From: Bacteroidota bacterium
Lineage (GTDB): Bacteria > Bacteroidota > Bacteroidia > Chitinophagales > Chitinophagaceae
Direction of reading: 5' to 3'
Length of the DNA: 5,234 nucleotides
Assembly: GCA_023436425.1 (NCBI GenBank)
Contig: JAEZJD010000067.1
Coordinates: forward strand, 1-5,234
The notes beneath the pieces are model-generated. The model made no database searches. It saw only the letters and a list, made by a program, of their open reading frames with translations, and was not told the origin of the DNA. Position numbers and translations under genes: made by a program. Below are positions 1 through 4,727 of this stretch, one piece after another; positions within the stretch are counted from its first letter, which is position 1; each line of letters opens with the position of its first letter.

Positions 1-2
1 GC

Positions 3-131
3 GTCATATCGAGTATCTGGTTTTTTGTCGCCATAGCTATAATTATGATCGGTTACACGAAGCTGATTGCTTCCTTTAAAGTTACTGGTTTCCGAGTTGC
101 CGCTTTAACCTGTTGGCCCCATCAACCATAA
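3..131 (+). CDS. C-terminal end of a probable membrane protein (partial)
   Basis: Frame 3 is open from the left edge to a TAA at 129-131 and gives 42 residues. The first 20 or so are strongly hydrophobic (SIWFFVAIAIIMIGYTKL), as in a last transmembrane helix, followed by a short basic tail (K, R, then CWPHQP). The other two + strand frames close earlier. The periodic AAC-rich spacer begins directly after this stop, which fits a real gene end. The family cannot be named from so short a tail. A chance open frame of this length is possible, so this is an inference from hydrophobicity and position only. Confidence 0.38.
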   Translation, partial: VISSIWFFVAIAIIMIGYTKLIASFKVTGFRVAALTCWPHQP

Positions 132-280
132 ACCTGAACCATCCCCTTTCAACTTTAAAGTTTGAACTTTGAACTCGTGAACCCGCGAACCCGTGAACTG
201 TTGAACCCTTAGACCTTAAACCTTAAACCCTCAACCTTTCAATGTCCAACCTTCAACCTTGCACCCGATAACCCAACTCC
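132..280 (+). repeat. Degenerate 7/8-bp AAC-rich periodic tract, block A
   Basis: The stretch is built from units such as GAACTTT, GAACTCGT, GAACCCGC, GAACCCGT, GAACTGTT, AAACCTT and AACCTTC, spaced 7 or 8 bp apart. It is most regular at 151-260. The + strand is poor in G except inside the GAAC units. A perfect 12-bp palindrome (AACTTTAAAGTT) sits at 151-162. No open frame or RNA gene was seen. The tract starts right after the stop of the partial upstream gene. Similar sequence recurs at 389-482 and 4728-4763, so it behaves as a dispersed intergenic element. Function unknown. Confidence 0.75.
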
Positions 281-284
281 AGCT

Positions 285-317
285 ATCCTTCGTTCATCCT
301 TCGTTCATTCTTCGTTG
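285..317 (+). repeat. Three tandem copies of an 11-bp repeat
   Basis: ATCCTTCGTTC occurs at 285-295 and again at 296-306. A third copy with two changes (ATTCTTCGTTG) lies at 307-317. There is no coding potential. The unit sequence and exact 11-bp period differ from the flanking 7/8-bp tracts, so this is a separate repeat type in the same spacer. Confidence 0.85.
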
Positions 318-346
318 TTAAAGCAGATCAAAGGCATAGTAACGCC

Positions 347-386
347 ATACCTGAAGCATACCTAAAGCATGAGAAAGCATGAAAAC
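347..386 (+). repeat. Second 11-bp tandem repeat array, degenerating
   Basis: ATACCTGAAGC (347-357) is followed by ATACCTAAAGC (358-368), a shortened 10-bp copy ATGAGAAAGC (369-378) and a partial copy starting ATGAAAAC (379-386). The period is 11 bp, as in the array at 285-317, but the unit sequence is different. No gene overlaps it. Confidence 0.75.
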
Positions 387-388
387 TG

Positions 389-482
389 TAAACCTTAAAC
401 CCTCAACCTTCAACCGTAAACCTTCAACCTTCCCCCTTAAACCTTAAACCTTAAACCTAAACTTTAAACTTTACTTCAAACC
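389..482 (+). repeat. Degenerate 7-bp AACCTTA-like periodic tract, block B
   Basis: This is the second periodic tract. Its core at 434-471 is a run of CCTTAAA / CTTTAAA units in 7-bp register, and the 5' part uses AACCTTC and AACCGTA variants. The + strand contains almost no G. It has the same character as block A (132-280) and the short tract at 4728-4763. No open frame or structured RNA was recognised. Confidence 0.75.
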
Positions 483-531
483 ATGACCCACGAACCACAC
501 CATGAGTAGACAAAAGCACAACACTTGCAGT

Positions 532-555
532 GCAAATTGCTTAACTAAGCTTTGC
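532..555 (+). other. Imperfect dyad, possible terminator or binding site
   Basis: GCAAA (532-536) pairs with TTTGC (551-555), and GCTTA (539-543) pairs with TAAGC (546-550). Two unpaired T lie between the left arms and AC lies at the centre. The two-base loop is too tight for RNA, so the top pairs would open. A pyrimidine/T-rich run (556-573) follows on the + strand, so a weak terminator is possible, but the nearest upstream gene ends 400 bp earlier. A protein-binding dyad is equally possible. Confidence 0.25.
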
Positions 556-570
556 TCTTTTACATTTCCC

Positions 571-602
571 TTTGACAAAAATCATCTTCGCTCCTAATTT
601 CA
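571..602 (+). promoter_or_regulatory. Candidate Bacteroidota promoter for the membrane-protein operon
   Basis: TTTG at 571-574 is followed after 20 bp by TAATTTCA (595-602). The known Bacteroidota pattern is TTTG, 19-21 bp, TAnnTTTG. The -33 box and spacing fit, but only four of the six defined -7 bases match. Transcription would begin near 608 and give a leader of about 75 nt before the ATG at 684. An alternative is ATTG (536-539), 21 bp, TACATTTC (561-568), with a better -7 box and a weaker -33 box. Confidence 0.32.
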
Positions 603-622
603 GTCATGCTCTTTTCACATCG

Positions 623-666
623 GGTGAACTCAGCTTTGTGATTGGCTCTGTGACATTCGGTTCACC
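623..666 (+). promoter_or_regulatory. 7-bp inverted repeat upstream of the first operon gene
   Basis: GGTGAAC (623-629) and GTTCACC (660-666) are perfect reverse complements separated by 30 bp, and wobble pairs could extend the stem by one on each side. It lies between the candidate promoter and the start codon at 684. It could be a stem-loop in the leader or a paired operator. Chance occurrence is possible at this arm length, and no regulator gene is adjacent. Confidence 0.25.
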
Positions 667-683
667 TTGTAAACTTGGAGACC

Positions 684-1415
684 ATGAAAGCTATTCCTAC
701 TATCGGCTTTTGGTCGGGCATTTTAGCCTTTAGTGCAACCGTAGCCTATTGTGTAGTTCAATTGCTGCAACTGTACGGGGCATTACGCTATCCCACAGAT
801 GAGATTCTGATCTACGGTACATCCCTTTGCATCGTTATTCCTTTCCTTTTTGAAATGTTGGCGCTGCATCATTCAACTGCGGGCAATAAGAAATTTTGGA
901 GCCATGCAGCACTAATTTTTACCACACTGTATGCTGTATTTGTTACAGCAAATTATGTGGTCCAACTGGCAACAGTGATCCCACAGACAATGCAAGGAAA
1001 ATTGCAGACAGTACGAATACTTCAGCAAACACCGCATTCGATGTTTTGGGATTTCGATGCGCTCGGCTACATCTTTATGGGAATAGCATGTTTGGTTGCT
1101 ATCCCGTTGTTTGAGAACAAAGGATTTCAGAAGTGGGTTAGAATCTCCTTCATTGCTAACGCCGCAGTTACTCCACTCATAACAGTTGTTTACTTCTATC
1201 CAACTTATTCTTACAACTTACTCATTCTTGGATTTCCTTGGGCAGTTACTGCACCGTTGTTTATGTTGATGCTGGCATTATCCTTCAGAAAAAACAGTGG
1301 AGGTACAAAGCAATCAATATCTGCAGTTCAGGAGCTGGACGGATTTAGAGAGAAAGCCAAAGATCAAACACCAGAAAATACACCACAAAAACAACTGCAA
1401 CATGAAACACGGTAA
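684..1415 (+). CDS. Six-helix integral membrane protein, family not recognised (tandem paralogue 1)
   Basis: A 243-residue hydrophobic protein with about six membrane segments, roughly at 8-31, 42-62, 75-98, 124-143, 154-172 and 179-200, then a polar C-terminal tail of about 40 residues rich in Q, K and E. It has no cleavable signal peptide and no catalytic motif I recognise. Notable loop motifs are NYVVQLA (90-96, end of helix 3) and PHSMFWDFDALGY (117-129, entering helix 4). Both have counterparts at matching positions in the next gene, so the two look like a tandem duplication. I chose ATG 684. An in-frame TTG at 675 would add three residues, but its own bases form part of a GGAG (677-680) lying 3 bp before the ATG. 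The 3' end overlaps the next gene by 14 bp, which indicates co-transcription. Coding is supported by length, hydrophobic pattern and the paralogue. Function unknown. Confidence 0.85.
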   Translation: MKAIPTIGFWSGILAFSATVAYCVVQLLQLYGALRYPTDEILIYGTSLCIVIPFLFEMLALHHSTAGNKKFWSHAALIFTTLYAVFVTANYVVQLATVIPQTMQGKLQTVRILQQTPHSMFWDFDALGYIFMGIACLVAIPLFENKGFQKWVRISFIANAAVTPLITVVYFYPTYSYNLLILGFPWAVTAPLFMLMLALSFRKNSGGTKQSISAVQELDGFREKAKDQTPENTPQKQLQHETR

Positions 1416-2226
1416 CACAGACACACCTGCTGTGCGGCGTTCAACATTTATCTCCAGTTCAGGTGTTGATAACATACTAAGGACAAAAAGTTTCAATGAA
1501 AAAGGTCCAAACCATAGGCGAACACTGATCTCTTTTGGCTCTATAGCAGCATTAATCGGCTTTATTCTTTCTGGTCCTGTTGGTTCTGTTTTGGTACTGA
1601 TTATTAAGCCACAACCTGCATGGACATCAGCGGCAAACTTTGTTACCAATTACAATTCACTGCAAACTATACCCTATTATTTTGGTTTCATCTTAATTGG
1701 TGGAATGCTCATTCTTACAGTAGCACATCATCTAAATGCAGACAACGAGCCACCACGTGATAAGATGCACATCTTCCTTTCTGTAGTCTGGACAACAATT
1801 TTCGCAGCAATCATTTTCTTCAACTACATCTGTCAACTTGCTTTTGTACATCATTTAGCCATTGATTACAAACCGGAAAACGATCAACTGATTGCTACTT
1901 TAACAATGGCAAATCCAGCTTCACTAAGTTGGGCAATCGAAATGTGGGGCTATGCTATTCTGGGAGTTGCTACATGGTTGTTGTCTGCTTACTACAGGGA
2001 GAAGAACAAAGCCATTTACTTTCTGCTAATCTCAAATGGCGTCGCCAGTGTTGTCGGTGCGGCATCATATGTATATGATGGCAATTGGCTACTGACAACA
2101 GCCGGTGTAGCATCTTATGCCTCTTGGAACATCTTAATGATTGTACTTCTTATTCTGATTTACAGACAATCAAAATCGAAATATGAAATAAGTAACACCT
2201 GTCATAATCAAACAACTTGCAACTAA
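1402..2226 (+). CDS. Six-helix integral membrane protein, family not recognised (tandem paralogue 2)
   Basis: The frame is open from a GTG at 1297, but the best start is ATG 1402. It has the A-rich leader usual in Bacteroidota, and the upstream codons give polar sequence lying wholly inside the previous gene. From 1402 the product has 274 residues: a polar, basic N-terminal stretch of about 40, then six membrane segments at roughly 43-68, 90-111, 122-148, 177-197, 204-224 and 231-254. NYICQLAF (141-148) and PASLSWAIEMWGY (172-184) align with the previous protein, with the same 12-residue spacing from P to Y and a shared Asn in helix 5 (N212 here, N159 there). The C-terminus ends in an unusual polar tail with two cysteines (TCHNQTTC, 266-273). 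It probably sits in the inner membrane, perhaps as a partner of its paralogue. The role is unknown and no enzyme motif is visible. Confidence 0.85.
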   Translation: MKHGNTDTPAVRRSTFISSSGVDNILRTKSFNEKGPNHRRTLISFGSIAALIGFILSGPVGSVLVLIIKPQPAWTSAANFVTNYNSLQTIPYYFGFILIGGMLILTVAHHLNADNEPPRDKMHIFLSVVWTTIFAAIIFFNYICQLAFVHHLAIDYKPENDQLIATLTMANPASLSWAIEMWGYAILGVATWLLSAYYREKNKAIYFLLISNGVASVVGAASYVYDGNWLLTTAGVASYASWNILMIVLLILIYRQSKSKYEISNTCHNQTTCN

Positions 2227-2250
2227 AGCTATCTCTTATCAATACGAAAA

Positions 2251-2904
2251 ATGAAACTACCCTTCACCATAGACCAATTTTTAGAAGTATTCAGGAATTA
2301 CAATACATCTGTTTTTCCCATGCAGATTTTTCTTTTAATGTTGGCACTTTTTATAATCTATCAATCAACAAAGCCCAACAAGCATTCTGGTAAGACAATC
2401 ATATTTGCACTTGCCTTTATATGGGCATGGATGGGAATAGCTTACCACATTACTTTTTTCGCAGCTATCAATAAAGCTGCTTATGCGTTTGGAGCATTGT
2501 TCATTTTAGAGAGTGTTTTTCTTTTCGTTTATGGGTTTACTAAACCAGCTTCTTTCTCATTCAACAAACAAATATCCGGAGTGATCAGTGCTGTACTGTT
2601 AGGCTATGCTCTGGTTATTTATTCTTTGCTTGGATACATCAACGGACATGGCTATCCATACTCACCCACATTCGGGCTCCCTTGCCCTACTACCATATTC
2701 ACCTTTGCTGTTTTTCTTTTAGCGCAACAGAGACTGCCTGTTTATATTCTTATAATACCGCTCCTATGGTCTTTAATCGGTTTTTCAGCTGCATTCACTT
2801 TAGGCATTTATGAAGACATAGGACTTATCGTAGCAGGGTTGGTTTTCTCTCTCATTTATTTTATTAAAGCTAAAACACCGCATGTGAGAAATGAAACCTT
2901 ATGA
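2251..2904 (+). CDS. DUF6064-family integral membrane protein
   Basis: A 217-residue protein with about six to seven hydrophobic segments (roughly 21-38, 49-71, 76-96, 108-130, 146-158, 163-182 and 189-205). From memory it matches the conserved pattern of the DUF6064 family: an N-terminal PFTIDQFLEVFRNYN, then WAWMGIAYHITFFAAIN (58-74), GHGYPYSPTFGLPCPTTIF (132-150) and IPLLWSLIGFSAAFTLGIYED (169-189). The density of conserved G, P, H, W and C residues next to helices suggests a functional site rather than mere structure, but the biochemical role of the family is not known to me. ATG 2251 is the first residue of the conserved N-terminus and lies 24 bp after the preceding stop, with an A-rich leader, so the gene is probably the third member of the operon. 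Length is about normal for the family. Confidence 0.85.
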   Translation: MKLPFTIDQFLEVFRNYNTSVFPMQIFLLMLALFIIYQSTKPNKHSGKTIIFALAFIWAWMGIAYHITFFAAINKAAYAFGALFILESVFLFVYGFTKPASFSFNKQISGVISAVLLGYALVIYSLLGYINGHGYPYSPTFGLPCPTTIFTFAVFLLAQQRLPVYILIIPLLWSLIGFSAAFTLGIYEDIGLIVAGLVFSLIYFIKAKTPHVRNETL

Positions 2905-3145
2905 AGACCGTACAACCGAATACCACTGGAAATTTGTGGGAGTTCATTTTCAGCAGGCATTGGAAGATCGAGGGTATACGGCGGCAACATCAAAGACATG
3001 AAAGCGAATTGCTGATCGCTTCGGTATTAAAGATGAGAAACGGGGTCGAGAACTCTGGTTCTATAATCCACCAGATACCTTCAAGGGTAGCTGCAGCAGC
3101 AATGCTATTGATAAATATGGTAGTTCCCATCCGAAGGACTGTTGA
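2891..3145 (+). pseudogene. Probable decayed small gene with an in-frame stop
   Basis: Starting at ATG 2891, which overlaps the previous gene by 14 bp as in the first gene pair, the frame encodes 36 residues (MKPYEDRTTEYHWKFVGVHF, then a Q/E/R-rich stretch ending TAATSKT). It is interrupted by TGA at 2999-3001. The same frame continues for 47 more residues (KRIADRFGIKDEKRGRELWF, then YNPPDTFKG and onward) to TGA 3143-3145. Both halves have protein-like composition, and KRIADRFGI resembles part of a helix-turn-helix or other basic helical motif. A single C-to-T change (CGA to TGA) would explain the break. An overlapping frame from ATG 2901 to 3167 is uninterrupted (88 residues) and begins with a neat ATGA overlap, but its product looks like a shadow frame. 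No family recognised, and a sequencing error cannot be excluded. Confidence 0.4.
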
Positions 3146-3166
3146 AGGTCTGTTGGGAATAGCGTA

Positions 3167-3190
3167 AAACGGACTACTAAACGGACTACT
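3167..3190 (+). repeat. Two exact tandem copies of a 12-bp unit
   Basis: AAACGGACTACT occurs at 3167-3178 and again at 3179-3190, directly after the decayed gene and just before the terminator hairpin. It may mark a small local duplication. No function is visible. Confidence 0.85.
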
Positions 3191-3208
3191 AAGAGGTCTA
3201 AATACGTT

Positions 3209-3233
3209 GAAAGCCGCTTCCAGAGCGGCTTTC
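3209..3233. terminator. Probable bidirectional terminator between convergent units
   Basis: GAAAGCCGCT (3209-3218) and AGCGGCTTTC (3224-3233) form a perfect 10-bp stem with a 5-base loop TCCAG. It lies 13 bp beyond the 3' end of tRNA-Lys (- strand) and downstream of the + strand membrane operon. On the + strand it is followed by CGTGTTTTG, a short T-rich run; on the - strand the T bases lie mainly in the stem's own end. The place and strength of the stem make it a good shared terminator, although neither side has a long T tract. Confidence 0.75.
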
Positions 3234-3246
3234 GTGTTTTGAGGTG

Positions 3247-3319
3247 TGATCCCGCTGGGACTCGAACCCAGGGCCCTAACATTAAAAGTGTTATGCTCTA
3301 CCAGCTGAGCTACGAGATC
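3247..3319 (-). tRNA. tRNA-Lys, anticodon UUU
   Basis: The complementary strand folds into a full cloverleaf of 73 nt. The 7-bp acceptor stem is GATCTCG/CGGGATC with one G-T pair. The D arm is GCTC-AGCTGGTAGA-GC. The anticodon arm is TAACA-CTTTTAA-TGTTA, with anticodon TTT at the loop centre. The T arm is CTGGG-TTCGAGT-CCCAG, and A is the discriminator base. CCA is not encoded (CAC follows). The anticodon reads both lysine codons AAA and AAG. It sits 83 bp downstream of plsX on the same strand but has its own strong promoter, and a hairpin terminator follows. All stems pair well, so it appears functional. Confidence 0.97.
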
Positions 3320-3323
3320 TCCA

Positions 3324-3341
3324 AAGATGCTTTCGCATCTT
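3324..3341 (-). other. Small GNRA-capped hairpin in the tRNA-Lys leader
   Basis: On the - strand AAGATGC and GCATCTT form a perfect 7-bp stem closed by a GAAA tetraloop. It lies between the promoter and the mature tRNA 5' end, leaving four bases (3320-3323) before the RNase P cleavage point. It could protect or shape the precursor leader. On the + strand the same hairpin is followed by a T/A-rich run (TTAATAAATTT), so it could also stop + strand readthrough. Confidence 0.55.
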
Positions 3342-3356
3342 AATAAATTTGGAGTG

Positions 3357-3388
3357 CAAAAATAAGGTTGCACCACTGCGCTGCCAAA
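3357..3388 (-). promoter_or_regulatory. Strong Bacteroidota-type promoter of tRNA-Lys
   Basis: Read on the - strand, TTTG (3388-3385) is followed by exactly 20 bp and then TATTTTTG (3364-3357). This matches every defined base of the Bacteroidota primary-sigma consensus (TTTG, 19-21 bp, TAnnTTTG). Transcription would start near 3350-3353, about 30 nt before the mature tRNA 5' end at 3319. It lies just after the plsX stop, so the tRNA is not dependent on plsX transcription. Confidence 0.8.
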
Positions 3389-3402
3389 AAATATTCACGA
3401 AA

Positions 3403-4338
3403 TCAGCTCACCAATTCGTCATGAAATCTTTTCATAACATCTTTTTCAATCATCTTCTCCGCCAACCGGATCATATTCTCAAATGCCCTCGCTTTTGAAA
3501 TGCCGTGACCAATGATCACCGGCTTCGAAATGCCCAGCACCGGAGTGCCTCCGTAATCTTCAAAATTGAACCGGTCAAAGTACTCGTGCTCAATATTCTT
3601 TCGCTGCGTTATTTCAAAAATGCTTTCAGCAAATTTCAAAAAGACATTCCCGGTAAAACCATCACACACAATCACGTCCGCCTTGTCAAGCAAAATATCC
3701 CGCCCTTCCACATTGCCAACAAACCTAATGTGCTTATTGTCTTTCAGCATCGGGTAAGTGGCTTGCGCCAGTAAATTGCCTTTACCTTCTTCTTCACCAA
3801 TATTGAGCAAGGCTACCCGCGGCTGTTCGATACCTAAGATACTTTCCGCATACACACTGCCCATAATGGCAAACTGATTCAATTGCTCGGGCTTGCAATC
3901 CGAGTTCAATCCCACATCGAGCAGCAGACCCGATGTGCCATTTTCCTTCGGAATAATTGTCGAGATGGTGGGACGAAGAACACCCTCAATAGGTTTTAAA
4001 GAATAAAGGGAACCAATAAGCATTGCACCTGTGTTGCCGGCGCTGATGAAAGCATCTGTCTTTCCGGTCGCCAGCAAATGAAACCCGACGGCGATAGAGG
4101 ATTTCTTCTTGTCCTTCAAAGCCTTCACCGGCGATTCGTGCATATCAATCACCTCGGGTGCATGAACTATTGTATACGATCCATCCGGTAAAGAAACTTC
4201 ATTCAGTTCAGACGTTATCTGCTGCTCATCTCCTATCAAAACTATCGTTGCACCACCGGCTTCACTGTATCGCTTAACTCCTTTCAGTATTTCGGCGGGA
4301 GCAAAATCACCGCCCATCGTGTCAATGCCTATCTTCAT
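3403..4338 (-). CDS. plsX: Phosphate acyltransferase PlsX
   Basis: PlsX converts acyl-ACP and inorganic phosphate to acyl-phosphate, the acyl donor that PlsY uses to acylate glycerol-3-phosphate at the start of phospholipid synthesis. It is a soluble enzyme that associates with the inner membrane. The 311-residue product is of normal length and carries the family signatures in order: DTMGGDFAP (6-14), SAGNTGA (99-105), LLDVGLNSD (139-147), NIGEEEGKG (179-187), GNVEGRD (208-214), CDGFTGN (225-231), DYGGTPVLG (261-269) and HGISKARAF near 278-286. ATG 4338 gives the canonical MKIGIDTMGGD N-terminus. It follows rpmF by 68 bp, the usual rpmF-plsX order, but a hairpin with a T tract lies in between. 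fabH, often the next gene, is absent here, and tRNA-Lys follows instead. No motif appears damaged. Confidence 0.97.
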   Translation of the reverse strand: MKIGIDTMGGDFAPAEILKGVKRYSEAGGATIVLIGDEQQITSELNEVSLPDGSYTIVHAPEVIDMHESPVKALKDKKKSSIAVGFHLLATGKTDAFISAGNTGAMLIGSLYSLKPIEGVLRPTISTIIPKENGTSGLLLDVGLNSDCKPEQLNQFAIMGSVYAESILGIEQPRVALLNIGEEEGKGNLLAQATYPMLKDNKHIRFVGNVEGRDILLDKADVIVCDGFTGNVFLKFAESIFEITQRKNIEHEYFDRFNFEDYGGTPVLGISKPVIIGHGISKARAFENMIRLAEKMIEKDVMKRFHDELVS

Positions 4339-4345
4339 TGTTGCC

Positions 4346-4353
4346 CAAAAATA
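4346..4353 (-). promoter_or_regulatory. Possible -7 promoter element just upstream of plsX
   Basis: On the - strand TATTTTTG fits TAnnTTTG and is identical to the -7 box of the tRNA-Lys promoter. It ends 7 nt before the plsX ATG, so a transcript from it would be nearly leaderless. No TTTG lies 19-21 bp upstream, and the bases also belong to the T tract of the terminator-like hairpin, so the match may be incidental. Confidence 0.2.
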
Positions 4354-4387
4354 AAAAATCCATACCCCGGTTCTTCAGGGATGGATT
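4347..4387 (-). terminator. Terminator or attenuator-like hairpin between rpmF and plsX
   Basis: Read on the - strand, AATCCAT-CCCTG and CGGGG-T-ATGGATT form a stem of 12 pairs (one G-T, one bulged T) around the loop AAGAAC. It is followed immediately by a T-rich run (4358-4347) broken by one A. It begins 20 bp after the rpmF stop and ends 8 bp before the plsX start. This is the layout of an intrinsic terminator inside an operon, which would make plsX expression lower than rpmF or conditional. Confidence 0.65.
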
Positions 4388-4406
4388 CTACACGAAGCAA
4401 TGTAAT

Positions 4407-4601
4407 TTATTTCTTTACAGGAGAGTTCTCAGCAACCACCTGACCTTTGTAGTAAAGTTTGCCTTCACTCACGTGTGCACGATGGCGAACATGCGTTTCA
4501 CCTGTAGTTTTATCGGTCGACAGTGTGGCAGCAACAGCCTTGTAGTGTGTTCTGCGCTTTGCGCTTCTTTGCTGCGAATGCCTGCGTTTCGGATTTGGCA
4601 T
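4407..4601 (-). CDS. rpmF: 50S ribosomal protein bL32
   Basis: A 64-residue, strongly basic protein with the bL32 N-terminus MPNPKRRHSQQRSAKRRTHY and a C-terminal part containing GETHVRHRAHVSEGKLYYKGQVV. bL32 is a late-assembling component of the large ribosomal subunit near the peptidyl-transferase region. The zinc-ribbon cysteines found in many bL32 proteins are all missing. This is the zinc-independent form, which as I recall is common in this phylum. ATG 4601 gives the expected N-terminus, and its leader is A-rich without a clear Shine-Dalgarno site. It lies between DUF177 (160 bp upstream) and plsX (68 bp downstream) in the conserved DUF177-rpmF-plsX order. Confidence 0.96.
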   Translation of the reverse strand: MPNPKRRHSQQRSAKRRTHYKAVAATLSTDKTTGETHVRHRAHVSEGKLYYKGQVVAENSPVKK

Positions 4602-4727
4602 ATCTGATTATTTATTTTCTTTTTTTATGTAACCGGCTTTCGATTTTCTCTTCGCCGTTCGTTGTGTCACTCACTTGTACGGTTGGTAATTCTATTCAAC
4701 ACTGCTTAACAACCCAACTCCCAACAA

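Noticed and set aside
132..482. CRISPR array
   Set aside because: The repeats are 7-11 bp, degenerate and without unique spacers of uniform length, and no cas gene is present.
132..482. Replication origin or phage attachment site
   Set aside because: No DnaA-box cluster, integrase or duplicated tRNA end was found. The repeats alone do not support either.
1314..1649. 111-residue - strand frame opposite the first two membrane genes
   Set aside because: It is antisense to two well-supported coding regions and its composition mirrors them.
2901..3167. An uninterrupted 88-residue + strand frame starting with a neat ATGA overlap
   Set aside because: Its product lacks a convincing protein pattern, while the other frame (2891-3145) reads as protein-like on both sides of a single stop. 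I kept it only as an alternative in the pseudogene entry.
2990..3376. Long - strand frames across the tRNA region (2990-3376 and 3061-3282)
   Set aside because: They run through the tRNA-Lys gene and the terminator hairpin, so they cannot be real genes as drawn.
3505..3774. + strand frames opposite plsX
   Set aside because: They are antisense to a complete, motif-intact plsX.
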